From Prevotellaceae bacterium (GTDB taxonomy: Bacteria > Bacteroidota > Bacteroidia > Bacteroidales > UBA932), in NCBI GenBank assembly GCA_031278545.1, contig JAITKF010000047.1:1-35831 (forward strand): 35,831 nt of DNA, in the 5' to 3' direction. The translations under genes were made by a program, and so were the position numbers. This document shows positions 1 to 8,797 of this stretch, piece after piece. Each line of letters begins with the position of its first letter. Within the stretch, counting starts at the first letter, position 1. Under the pieces are notes generated by a model that was not told where the DNA came from, did no database searches, and worked only from the letters and a program-made list of their open reading frames with translations.

Positions 1-630
1 GTTTTCTTCGAGCAGTTCCCCGACGGAGTTGTTCAGTTGGATGTATTCCCTGATTCGGGTGGGTGGAAGGTCAATCATCCGGCTGTTGTCTAAATGAAAT
101 TTTTTCAATTCGTCCAGCAGCCGATAGAATGGCTTGTTAGCTTTTGTAAGAATAATTTTGCCGACGATAAATACCGTTACTGCGAGCGCGACCCACAATC
201 CCAGTAAAAGATAAAGTATGTTTTTCGTCAAATCGTTGCTTTCGACGGTCGAGATGAAAAATTGCAACCGGTAATATTTCCCGTTTTGTTTGCAGCGGAA
301 AGCAGTGGCGAGCATGCGGACTTCTTCTTTTTCCTGTTCGGTGGGGAAATATATTTGGACTGTTGTGAAATTTTCGATAACCGTTTCGGCTTCTTCTTTC
401 GGGATTTCCCTGATGATGAAGTTGGGCGGGGTGTTGTCTTTCAGTGTTTCGACAAATCCGGGCGTTGCATCGGCTTTGGCAATAAACTCCTGTTTGAGAT
501 TGGTCAGTCCCTCGTCGATACCGTCATGTATTTCTTTCATCTGCAGGAGGAAGTAGATAGCTGCCCAAATCAGCATGATGGCCGTAAAAGACAGCGTTAT
601 GCGGGAGATTAAATAATTGGTGAGTTTCAT
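1..630 (-). CDS. Sensor histidine kinase, N-terminal part (truncated by window edge)
   Basis: Minus-strand open frame from ATG at 628-630 (MKLTNYLISRITLSFTAIMLIWAAIYFLLQ...) with two TM segments flanking a periplasmic region, then a juxtamembrane linker. Start overlaps the stop of the response regulator (ATGA). Kinase core lies outside the window. Confidence 0.8.
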   Translation of the reverse strand, partial: MKLTNYLISRITLSFTAIMLIWAAIYFLLQMKEIHDGIDEGLTNLKQEFIAKADATPGFVETLKDNTPPNFIIREIPKEEAETVIENFTTVQIYFPTEQEKEEVRMLATAFRCKQNGKYYRLQFFISTVESNDLTKNILYLLLGLWVALAVTVFIVGKIILTKANKPFYRLLDELKKFHLDNSRMIDLPPTRIREYIQLNNSVGELLEEN

Positions 631-1301
631 TCTGTCAGTTTGTAGCCGATGCCATATATATTTTCTATTCGGATGTCCGACTGTCCGTCATGCAGTTTTT
701 TGCGCAGGTTTTTAACTTGCGAATAGACGAAATCGAAATTGTCTGCCATGTCGGAATTGTCGCCCCAGACGTGTTCTGCCAGGGCGTCTTTGGTAATCAG
801 CCGGTTTTTGTTGGTGAGGAAAAAGGCGAGCATGTCAAACTCCTTGCGGTTCAGTTTCAGCAAATTGTTTTCCACGAATACCTGCCTCCGGGCAAAATCG
901 ACCGACAGGTTTCCCAGTTGCAAGATTTGTTTGCCGTCCGTTTGCTTACGTCGTAAGACGGCTTTAATCCGCGCGTGGAGTTCCGGGAGGTGAAAAGGTT
1001 TTGTCAGATAGTCGTCTGCGCCCAAGTCCAATCCCTGCACCTTGTCCTCGAGCGAATTTTTTGCCGAAACAATAATGATGTTGCCGGTTCTGTTTTCCTT
1101 TTTCATTTCTTGTAGGATTTGCAGCCCGCTGCCACCGGGCAGGGAAATATCCAGCAGGATACAATCGTAGTCATAAATCATGATATTTTCCATTGCGGAA
1201 TAATAGTCGGACGCTTTTTCTACAATATATTTTTCCGTCAACAGGAAATTTTCTATTGTTTTCAGTAATACATATTCGTCTTCGATGATGAGGATTTTCA
1301 T
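627..1301 (-). CDS. OmpR/PhoB-family DNA-binding response regulator
   Basis: MKILIIEDEYVLLKTIENFL... receiver with DCILLDISLPGGSG, VSAK, LTKPFHLPEL, and a C-terminal winged-helix (LNRKEFDMLAFFLTNKNRLITKDALAEHVWG...). The longer ORF to 1508 is upstream read-through; the true ATG is at 1299-1301. Confidence 0.93.
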   Translation of the reverse strand: MKILIIEDEYVLLKTIENFLLTEKYIVEKASDYYSAMENIMIYDYDCILLDISLPGGSGLQILQEMKKENRTGNIIIVSAKNSLEDKVQGLDLGADDYLTKPFHLPELHARIKAVLRRKQTDGKQILQLGNLSVDFARRQVFVENNLLKLNRKEFDMLAFFLTNKNRLITKDALAEHVWGDNSDMADNFDFVYSQVKNLRKKLHDGQSDIRIENIYGIGYKLTE

Positions 1302-1318
1302 TTTTTGTTTAGTTTCCG

Positions 1319-1326
1319 CAAAGGTA
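1319..1326 (-). promoter_or_regulatory. Bacteroidota -7 box (TACCTTTG) for the two-component operon
   Basis: CAAAGGTA on + strand, about 18 nt upstream of the response-regulator ATG; matches TAnnTTTG. Confidence 0.6.
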
Positions 1327-1533
1327 ATAAAAACTAAGGTAAGGCACGAACCGCAAAAGGTCTGTTTTCTCTGCGGCTTTTTTGTCAGCAAATTCGTCCG
1401 CCTCGGAAACGAAAGAAGAAGTAACCGCTCACAACTGTTCGCCTCGTCCCACAGGAACGAAATATTTGCAGAAACGGCAGGAGCAACCCGCGCACCATTA
1501 CGTTTCACACTTCAACAATCCAAATATTTCCCG

Positions 1534-1541
1534 TACATTTG
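1534..1541 (+). promoter_or_regulatory. Bacteroidota -7 box (TACATTTG) for metG
   Basis: TACATTTG 24 nt upstream of the metG ATG. Confidence 0.55.
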
Positions 1542-1565
1542 TACTCTTTTAATTAATGATGCAGT

Positions 1566-3596
1566 ATGAATAATTACAAACGCTATCTTGTGACCTCTGC
1601 CCTTCCGTACGCCAATGGGCCTGTGCATATTGGACACCTCGCCGGCGTATATGTGCCGGCCGATATTTATGTTCGTTACCTGCGGCTACGCGGCCGCGAG
1701 GTCAAATTTATCGGCGGTTCCGACGAACACGGCGTCCCGATTACCATCAAAGCGCGTAAAGAGGGGGTTACGCCGCAGGATATTGTCGATAAATACCACC
1801 TAATTATTAAAGATTCGTTTGAACGATTCGGCATTTCGTTCGATATCTATTCGCGTACCTCCTCGAAAATTCATCATCAAACCGCCTCCGATTTCTTCAG
1901 AAAACTGTATGACGACGGGATATTTATCGAAAAAACAACGGCGCAGTATTATGACGAAGAAGCCGGCCAGTTCCTCGCCGACCGCTATATTGTCGGCACA
2001 TGCCCCCAATGCGGCAACGAGAATGCCTATGGCGATCAGTGCGAAAAATGCGGCTCGACACTCAGCCCGACCGAGCTGATTAACCCCCACTCGGCCATCA
2101 GCGGCAGTAAACCCGTCCTGCGCGACACCACCCACTGGTACCTGCCGCTCGACCGCTACGAGCCGTGGCTTCGACGTTGGATTCTGGAAGAACACCGGGA
2201 ATGGAAAACAAATGTCTACGGACAGTGCAAGTCGTGGCTCGACGGCGGACTGCAACCGCGCGCCGTCAGCCGGGACCTCGACTGGGGCGTGCCCGTACCC
2301 GTCGAAGGAGCCGAAAGAAAAGTCCTTTACGTATGGTTCGACGCCCCTATCGGCTACCTGTCGAACACCATCGAACTGCTGCCCGACGACTGGGAACGCT
2401 GGTGGAAGGACGAAGAGACGAAAATGGTACATTTTATCGGAAAAGACAATATCGTATTCCACTGCATCATGTTTCCCGCCATGCTGAAAGCGCACGGCGG
2501 ATTTATCTTGCCCGACAATGTGCCGGCCAACGAGTTCCTCAACCTTGAGAACGATAAAATATCCACCTCGCGCAATTGGGCGGTATGGCTGCACGAATAC
2601 CTCGACGAATTTCCCGGAAAAGAAGACGTCCTGCGCTATGTCCTTTGCGCTAACGCCCCCGAAACAAAAGACAATGATTTTACATGGAATGATTTCCAAA
2701 CCCGCAACAACAGCGAATTAGTGGCCGTCTTCGGCAATTTTGTAAACCGCGCCGTCATCCTTACTCATAAATATTTTGAAGGACGGGTGCCGCCCCGCAA
2801 TACCCTGACGCCCTACGATGAAGCAACGTTAAACGAAATACCCCTCATCAAGCAATCGCTCGAAAACAATATCGAAACCTACCATTTCCGCGAAGCGTTG
2901 AAAGACGCCATGAACCTCGCGCGGCTGGGCAATAAATACTTCGCCGACACCGAGCCGTGGCGACTGGCAGCCACCGACCGCCCCCGCGTAGCGACGATAC
3001 TGAACATCGCCCTCCAGATTTGCGCCAATTGCGCCATCGCCTTCGAACCCTTCCTGCCGTTTACCACCCAAAAACTGCGCTATATCTTAGCCAAAACCGC
3101 CGATTCGTGGGATGCCTTCGGACGGACGGACATCCTCGCGGAAGCCCACAGACTCAACGAAGCGCAATTGCTGTTCGATAAAATCGAAGACGACGAGATT
3201 GAAAAACAAAAGGCCAAACTGAAAGCCGCCGCAACGCCCCCCGCAATGCCAGCGCCGGCGCCGCAAAAGAACGCCTGCACTTACGACGATTTTATGAAAA
3301 TGGACATCCGCACCGCCACCGTCCTCGAAGCCGAACGGGTGCCCAAGACCGATAAACTGCTGCGGCTGAAAATCGACACGGGAATGGACATCCGCACTGT
3401 CGTATCGGGCATTGCCGAACATTATTCGCCCGAAGACATCGTCGGACGGCAAATATGCCTTTTGGCCAACCTCGAACCCCGCAAAATCAAAGGCATCGAA
3501 TCGCAGGGAATGATCCTGATGGCGCAGCAGGCCGACGGGATAATGCGCATCGTCCGTCCCGACGAACCGCTGGTTAATGGAGCGACGGTGTGCTGA
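1566..3596 (+). CDS. metG: Methionine--tRNA ligase with C-terminal tRNA-binding (EMAP-like) domain
   Basis: [32 protein letters not shown], zinc-binding [22 protein letters not shown]-type motif ([13 protein letters not shown]), C-terminal [32 protein letters not shown]. Confidence 0.98.
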   Translation: MNNYKRYLVTSALPYANGPVHIGHLAGVYVPADIYVRYLRLRGREVKFIGGSDEHGVPITIKARKEGVTPQDIVDKYHLIIKDSFERFGISFDIYSRTSSKIHHQTASDFFRKLYDDGIFIEKTTAQYYDEEAGQFLADRYIVGTCPQCGNENAYGDQCEKCGSTLSPTELINPHSAISGSKPVLRDTTHWYLPLDRYEPWLRRWILEEHREWKTNVYGQCKSWLDGGLQPRAVSRDLDWGVPVPVEGAERKVLYVWFDAPIGYLSNTIELLPDDWERWWKDEETKMVHFIGKDNIVFHCIMFPAMLKAHGGFILPDNVPANEFLNLENDKISTSRNWAVWLHEYLDEFPGKEDVLRYVLCANAPETKDNDFTWNDFQTRNNSELVAVFGNFVNRAVILTHKYFEGRVPPRNTLTPYDEATLNEIPLIKQSLENNIETYHFREALKDAMNLARLGNKYFADTEPWRLAATDRPRVATILNIALQICANCAIAFEPFLPFTTQKLRYILAKTADSWDAFGRTDILAEAHRLNEAQLLFDKIEDDEIEKQKAKLKAAATPPAMPAPAPQKNACTYDDFMKMDIRTATVLEAERVPKTDKLLRLKIDTGMDIRTVVSGIAEHYSPEDIVGRQICLLANLEPRKIKGIESQGMILMAQQADGIMRIVRPDEPLVNGATVC

Positions 3597-3657
3597 TAGG
3601 GATTCCGGCGGGCAAATATACCTACGATTAGGGATTGTGTATCTCAATCGGGATTTG

Positions 3658-3665
3658 TATTTTTG
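3658..3665 (+). promoter_or_regulatory. Bacteroidota -7 box (TATTTTTG) for flavodoxin
   Basis: TATTTTTG 34 nt upstream of the flavodoxin ATG. Confidence 0.5.
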
Positions 3666-3699
3666 CAGGCAAAAAGTATAAATCCAAAATATTTCTATT

Positions 3700-4203
3700 A
3701 TGAGTAAAACAGGTATTTTTTATGGGTCATCAAGCGGGAACACGGAAAGCGTCGCCAAGCGTATTGCCGCTAAATTGGGCGTAGCATCCGGCGATATTTA
3801 CGACATCGGCGTGGCGTCGTCGACTGGCAAACTGCGCGATTACGACATACTGCTGCTGGGCAGCTCCACGTGGGGCATCGGCGATTTGCAGGACGACTGG
3901 GAAGGCGTTATCAACCTCTTGCCGTCGGCTGTGGCCGGAAAGAAAATCGCCCTGTTCGGCTGCGGCGACTCCGCCTCGTATCCCGATTCGTTTTGCAGCG
4001 CCGTGGGAAAACTCTACGCCGCCGTCAAAGACCATGCCGTCGTCATCGGCTTTACCGGCACGGACGGCTACTCGTTCGACGCCTCCGAAGCCCTCGTCGA
4101 CAACCGCTTCGTCGGGCTGCTTATCGATGAAGACAACGAAAGCAACCTTACGGAACAACGAATCGAGCAATGGGCGGAACAATTAGGAATGGCTAACTCC
4201 TAA
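3700..4203 (+). CDS. fldA: Flavodoxin
   Basis: GIFYGSSSGNTESVAKRIAAKLG (FMN phosphate loop), LLLGSSTWGIGDLQDDWE, ALFGCGDSASYPDSFCSAVGKLY. Confidence 0.96.
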   Translation: MSKTGIFYGSSSGNTESVAKRIAAKLGVASGDIYDIGVASSTGKLRDYDILLLGSSTWGIGDLQDDWEGVINLLPSAVAGKKIALFGCGDSASYPDSFCSAVGKLYAAVKDHAVVIGFTGTDGYSFDASEALVDNRFVGLLIDEDNESNLTEQRIEQWAEQLGMANS

Positions 4204-4228
4204 TACGCCCCTCCCCCGTCTTTGAACG

Positions 4229-4274
4229 ATACAAAACAAAAGAACCGCCCGGAGGCGGTTCTTTTGTTTTGTAT
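4229..4274. terminator. Bidirectional intrinsic terminator between convergent genes
   Basis: Perfect 21-bp inverted repeat ATACAAAACAAAAGAACCGCC-CGGA-GGCGGTTCTTTTGTTTTGTAT with 4-nt loop, between convergent fldA and the lipoprotein gene. Confidence 0.85.
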
Positions 4275-4290
4275 AAAGATAACCGAACGT

Positions 4291-6012
4291 TTATCGTTGC
4301 TTTCTTACAGCCGGCAGGCTGTTTTGCGGCATGATAGCATACTCGTTTGCCAAAGAGACCTTTTTCATCTGTGTAGAAGCAGGTGCAGGTGCAGGCGGTG
4401 CGCCACCGGCCGGAGTGTGTTCTAATTTTAGCTGTGTAATCAATAGCCTATATGCATCCGTACAATCAAAATGAGCTACAGCTAAGAAAACCCCTTTCCC
4501 GTTATAGGAATCAGGGATATCCAGTGTTTGTGTGTAGGGATTTCCATTTACTAATTTGTGCGTATGTAATACTGGTGCATTGCGTAATATAGGTATAATA
4601 TCATCAGCATCTGTTATTCCTGTAATTTGGTCGCTAGTTATGATTACTATTTTAAATTTTTCTTCCGGATAATCCGGAAGTAATGCTTGTGCCGTAAAGG
4701 TGAATTTTGCATTAGTACCAATAACATATCCCGGTAATATAAGATAATTTTCAGGAGTTAGTGGCCCTACGTAATTTACATATGATTCTGAGAATACAGT
4801 TATTTGCGTCAGTTCTTCATTCCAATAGGCAAATCTCCAATTGTATCCATCCTTATCTGCATCAATGGGTGTAAAGTAGTCAAGGATTTCCAGCCACGTC
4901 GTCGTATCAGTTGTTTCTGTATTAAGGTTTAAAAGGACTGTGCCGCCGCCGCAAGAATTAATCGTCACCTGCTTTCCATCGCTCTTTGTGCCGGTGCCGT
5001 ATTGGTTTATGCCTTCGACATAGTATGTGCCGGTGGCGGTAACGTTGTAGGTATTGGTCGTCGCGCCGGGAATTACGGTTGAGCCGTTATACCATTTGTA
5101 GGAGGTAGCTCCGCCGGCGGTGGCCGTGAGTAGTACGGAAGTAGCCGGGCAGGCGTTGGCCGAAGCGCCTGTAATGGCGGCTTTCTCCGGCACGGCGGCG
5201 CAGGCGCTAATCGTTACCTGTTTGACGTCGCTCTTTTCGCCGGTACCGTTGGCGTTAACGCCGGCGGCCTGATAGTTATCCGTTTCCGTAACGACGTACT
5301 TGGATGTTGTGGCGCCCTGTATTTCGATACCGCCCTTATACCATTTATATCCGGTAAGATTGTCGCCGGTCGCCAAGGCTATCAGTTCGACGGAAGCCGC
5401 CGGGCAGCTGTTTTCCGAAGCGCCCGTAATGGTGGCTTTCCCCGGCTTGGGGCAATTGACAATCGTTACGTTAAGCGGCGCGCTTTGCGGGCCCGCTTGC
5501 GTGCCTATTATACCGGCTACCGTATAGGCTCCGGTTTCGGTTGCTTCATACGTATTGGTTGTGACGCCCGAGATTTCGGCGCCGCCTTTATACCATTTAT
5601 ACGCTGTCGCATTTTGCAAACTGGCCGTGAGTACGACCGAAGCGCTGGGGCATGTGTTGCTCGAAGCGCCTGTCAGGGTTATGGTGTACGATTCAATGGT
5701 TACGGCTTTCGGGTCGCTTTTTGCGCCTTCGCCATTGTCATTCACCCCGGCTACGGAATAAGCGCTGGAGTTTGTTACCACGAGCGTATTGGCCGTTTCT
5801 CCCGGAATAAGCGAGGTATTGCTATACCAGAGGTACGACGTAGCGCCTTCGGCCGTAGCGGTAAGCGTTACCGAAGTTTCAGGGAAGACATTCGACGAAG
5901 GCCCCGAAATAACGGCTTTCCCCGGCACTTGGCCGGATTGATCATCGTCGCTGCAGGCGACGAATCCTGCTGCCAAACTAAATAAGGCAGCTAAAATAAG
6001 AACTTTTTTCAT
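4291..6012 (-). CDS. Predicted surface lipoprotein: four tandem Ig-like repeats plus a C-terminal gingipain-type cleaved-adhesin-like domain
   Basis: Signal peptide/lipobox MKKVLILAALFSLAAGFVA-C followed by SDDD. Four repeats of ~75-80 aa (TGASxNxCPxxSVxLTA...YKWYKGG...TNTYxVTETGxYxVxGxNxxGTGxKSDxKxVTI). C-terminal FTPIDADKDGYNWRF...ENYLILPGY...FLAVAHFDCTDAYRLLITQLKLE. Confidence 0.8.
   Translation of the reverse strand: MKKVLILAALFSLAAGFVACSDDDQSGQVPGKAVISGPSSNVFPETSVTLTATAEGATSYLWYSNTSLIPGETANTLVVTNSSAYSVAGVNDNGEGAKSDPKAVTIESYTITLTGASSNTCPSASVVLTASLQNATAYKWYKGGAEISGVTTNTYEATETGAYTVAGIIGTQAGPQSAPLNVTIVNCPKPGKATITGASENSCPAASVELIALATGDNLTGYKWYKGGIEIQGATTSKYVVTETDNYQAAGVNANGTGEKSDVKQVTISACAAVPEKAAITGASANACPATSVLLTATAGGATSYKWYNGSTVIPGATTNTYNVTATGTYYVEGINQYGTGTKSDGKQVTINSCGGGTVLLNLNTETTDTTTWLEILDYFTPIDADKDGYNWRFAYWNEELTQITVFSESYVNYVGPLTPENYLILPGYVIGTNAKFTFTAQALLPDYPEEKFKIVIITSDQITGITDADDIIPILRNAPVLHTHKLVNGNPYTQTLDIPDSYNGKGVFLAVAHFDCTDAYRLLITQLKLEHTPAGGAPPAPAPASTQMKKVSLANEYAIMPQNSLPAVRKQR
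4957..5922 (-). repeat. Four tandem Ig-like domain repeats within the lipoprotein gene
   Basis: Repeats read from the translation at about aa 31-107, 110-184, 191-269 and 276-352. Confidence 0.8.
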
Positions 6013-6084
6013 GATATAAAAATAAATTTGTTAATAATGATTTCTTTAGTTGTTCAATAGCACTTATTTTCGGTAAATGCAGTG

Positions 6085-6092
6085 CAAAGATA
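6085..6092 (-). promoter_or_regulatory. Bacteroidota -7 box (TATCTTTG) for the lipoprotein gene
   Basis: CAAAGATA on + strand, about 73 nt upstream of the ATG. Confidence 0.5.
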
Positions 6093-6161
6093 CACATTTT
6101 TTTCATTCAACAATACATTATGTTTATTTTTTCATTGCCGTCCCCTCTCCGCCGGCGATTT

Positions 6162-6815
6162 TTAATTCCTAATTCTCCCGTCGCTCATGGTAATCGTCCT
6201 GTCGCTCATGGCGGCGAGTTCGGGGTCGTGCGTAACGATTACGATTGTTTGTTGCAGGCGGTCGCGCAGGGTGAAGAAAAGTTGATGCAGGTCGCGTTTA
6301 TTTTTGGAGTCAAGATTACCCGACGGTTCGTCGGCCAGCAGGACGGAGGGTTCGTTCATCAGGGCGCGGGCTACGGCTACCCGTTGCTGTTCGCCGCCGC
6401 TCAGTTCGTTGGGTTTATGTTGCAGGCGGTCGGCTAATCCTAAAAAGGTCAGTAGTTCTTTGGCGCGCGCGGTCGCTTGTGCGTGGCTTTTGCGGGCGAT
6501 AAAAGCGGGCATACATACATTTTCCAACGCGGTAAACTCCGGCAGCAGGTGGTGAAACTGGAATACAAACCCGATGCGCCGGTTGCGAAAGTCGGCCAGC
6601 GCCCTGCTATCCAAATCGAATACCGGTACATTGTCGATATATACGCGCCCGGAATCGGGTTTACTAAGCGTCCCGAGGATTTGCAGCAGCGTGGTTTTCC
6701 CCGCGCCGCTGGCGCCGACGATTGTGACCACTTCGGCGGGGTGTATTTCGAGGTCGATGCCTTTCAGTACTTGCAGGCTGTCGAATGTTTTTATCAGTTG
6801 TTGCGCACGAATCAT
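6162..6815 (-). CDS. lolD: ABC transporter ATP-binding protein, LolD-like
   Basis: Walker [10 protein letters not shown], signature [15 protein letters not shown], Walker [26 protein letters not shown]. Confidence 0.9.
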   Translation of the reverse strand: MIRAQQLIKTFDSLQVLKGIDLEIHPAEVVTIVGASGAGKTTLLQILGTLSKPDSGRVYIDNVPVFDLDSRALADFRNRRIGFVFQFHHLLPEFTALENVCMPAFIARKSHAQATARAKELLTFLGLADRLQHKPNELSGGEQQRVAVARALMNEPSVLLADEPSGNLDSKNKRDLHQLFFTLRDRLQQTIVIVTHDPELAAMSDRTITMSDGRIRN

Positions 6816-6841
6816 AGTGGTTGAAAATTAAGCGTTGATCA

Positions 6842-8104
6842 TTAACCGTTCACTTTAAGGCGCACGAGGTCGATTTTGGTGGCCGATGTTTTAAGGATAC
6901 GGAACCGGAACCGGTCGAATTGCAGGATGTCGCCTTGTTTTGGGATGTTTTCGTGATGGTGGGTGATGTATCCGGCCAGTGTTTCGTAGTCGTCCGATTC
7001 GGGAATGTCGAGGTCGTAGGCTTTGTTGATATACTTGACTTCGATGCGTCCCGAGAACTCAAATTCGGTGTCGGAGAGGGGGAGGTCAACGATGTCGTCG
7101 CGGTCGTGCTCGTCGTGGATTTCGCCGAATATTTCTTCGATAATATCTTCGACCGTTACTAATCCGGCCGTTCCGCCGTATTGGTCGACGACGACCGAGA
7201 GGGCTTTTTTCTGTTTGGTAAAGAGGGCTAAAAGGGTATGCGCCGGCAGGGTTTCCTGTACAAGATGAATGGGTCGCAGGAGTTCGTGGATGCTTTTACG
7301 TCCGGTGAACAGGTCTTTGGAATGGATGTATCCGATGATTTTGTCGATTGTCCCGCGATAGATTAATATGCGTGAATGGCGGCTGCGGATGAATGCTTGA
7401 TGCAGGACGTCGAATGGCTCATGTTCTTCGACGGCCACCAAATCGGTACGGGGCACCATGCACTCGCGTACCAGCACATCGGAAAAATCCAGCGCATTCT
7501 GAAAGATTTCCATGTCGTGTTCGTACTCGTGTTCGTCGTCTTCCGAGCCGCTGACTTCGTTGGACAGGCTCATTAAATCGGCTTTGTTGAAGAGTGTCCG
7601 GTCGTGTTTGACGGCAAGCCTGATTCCGAATAGCCGTAGCGTCCATCCCGAAAGCAGGGTAACGAATTTCGATAGCGGGTACAGCAGGATATAAAAGATG
7701 AACGCCATCCAGCAGAAGGTTTTCAGGATGCCGTTCGGGTTGATGCGGCAGATGAGTTTGGGCAGAAATTCGGCGGTTATTAGTACGACGAAGGTGGCAA
7801 AGAGGGTTTCGATAATGAGTTTCCCGCCGCTGGCGTCGGTGATGTGCGCGGTAATAAACGGGTCGCACAGTTTGGCCATCGCAATGCCGTAGACGACCAG
7901 CATAATATTATTGCCCATCAGCATGGTTGAGATGTATTCGCCGGTGCGGTGCAGGAAGAACCCGACGATTTTGGTGTACCATTTATTCCGTTTGCGGTCT
8001 AATTCAATCCGCAATTTGTTGGCCGATAACAAGGCGATTTCCATTCCCGAAAAGAATGCGGAGAAAAGCAGCGATACCAGTACGATTAGCAGGGGATAAT
8101 TCAT
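6842..8104 (-). CDS. CNNM/CBS-domain membrane protein (hemolysin C / CorC / GldE-like family)
   Basis: N-terminal CNNM TM domain (SAFFSGMEIALLSANKLRIELDRKR), CBS pair (VRECMVPRTDLVAVEEHEP...), TAGLVTVEDIIEEIFGEIHDEHD, CorC_HlyC C-terminal domain. Confidence 0.92.
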   Translation of the reverse strand: MNYPLLIVLVSLLFSAFFSGMEIALLSANKLRIELDRKRNKWYTKIVGFFLHRTGEYISTMLMGNNIMLVVYGIAMAKLCDPFITAHITDASGGKLIIETLFATFVVLITAEFLPKLICRINPNGILKTFCWMAFIFYILLYPLSKFVTLLSGWTLRLFGIRLAVKHDRTLFNKADLMSLSNEVSGSEDDEHEYEHDMEIFQNALDFSDVLVRECMVPRTDLVAVEEHEPFDVLHQAFIRSRHSRILIYRGTIDKIIGYIHSKDLFTGRKSIHELLRPIHLVQETLPAHTLLALFTKQKKALSVVVDQYGGTAGLVTVEDIIEEIFGEIHDEHDRDDIVDLPLSDTEFEFSGRIEVKYINKAYDLDIPESDDYETLAGYITHHHENIPKQGDILQFDRFRFRILKTSATKIDLVRLKVNG

Positions 8105-8108
8105 GGCG

Positions 8109-8786
8109 TTATTTTTTGCGTTCCGGCGATGCCGCCGGCGCGGGCGTTCGCGTTAATACCGGCGCCGCTACGTCCGTTGTAGTGGCTGTATCCGTACTGT
8201 CGGCGGGCGCGTCGGGGGCAACGTACATGTATCCGTCGTTGACGTTGCGGATTTCGTATTCTTCAAATCGTTCGTCGGATACCATTCCGTTGAGTCCCGG
8301 AATTTCGCTGTCGGGCGAGACAATACGCACTGGAGCGTTCGTGTAAATGGTTTTCTGCGCACGATTCCAGTACAAGGTATCGGTGTAGAGTTTTTGCTGT
8401 TTTATGTAGTTTTCGATTTCCACATGCCCGACGGCCATCCACATTTCTTCCGGCTTCTCTCGGTTGAGGGCATAGTCGGCCACGATTTCGCTTTCCAGCT
8501 CGCGCGTTTCGGTGTAGAAGAGGATGTGTATTCCTTTCGGGAAAATACTGTAAGGCTCGTCGCTCAGCATGAAACGCTTCACTTCCGGCGCACGTAGCGT
8601 CATGCGCAGCAGTCCCTTTTCGGTATAATTAATAAAGAGGCTGTCGAGCTCCATTGTCGGGATGTTTTTATCGTCATCTATCGACGAGATGCGGTTTTTG
8701 TCGTCGTTGCAGCCGGCGCTCCATGCGGCGACCGCCAGTAGCGCGACCGTCCAGACAACGCCGGATGAGAGCCGTGATTTATTCAT
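8109..8786 (-). CDS. lptC: LPS export ABC transporter periplasmic protein LptC
   Basis: Lipoprotein signal (AAWSAGC), LptC-like core (YTEKGLLRMTLRAPEVKRFMLSDEPYSIFPKGIHILFYTETRELESEIVADYA...) in the typical Bacteroidales neighbourhood upstream of a CNNM/CBS gene. Confidence 0.85.
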   Translation of the reverse strand: MNKSRLSSGVVWTVALLAVAAWSAGCNDDKNRISSIDDDKNIPTMELDSLFINYTEKGLLRMTLRAPEVKRFMLSDEPYSIFPKGIHILFYTETRELESEIVADYALNREKPEEMWMAVGHVEIENYIKQQKLYTDTLYWNRAQKTIYTNAPVRIVSPDSEIPGLNGMVSDERFEEYEIRNVNDGYMYVAPDAPADSTDTATTTDVAAPVLTRTPAPAASPERKK

Positions 8787-8797
8787 GCTTCCCTCGA

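Noticed and set aside
1800-2699. 299-aa minus ORF inside metG
   Set aside because: Antisense shadow; the plus frame encodes canonical MetG motifs across the entire interval.
4957-5922. Possible CRISPR-like periodicity in the lipoprotein gene
   Set aside because: The period is ~230-250 bp, in frame, and corresponds to Ig domains; no short direct repeats with unique spacers.
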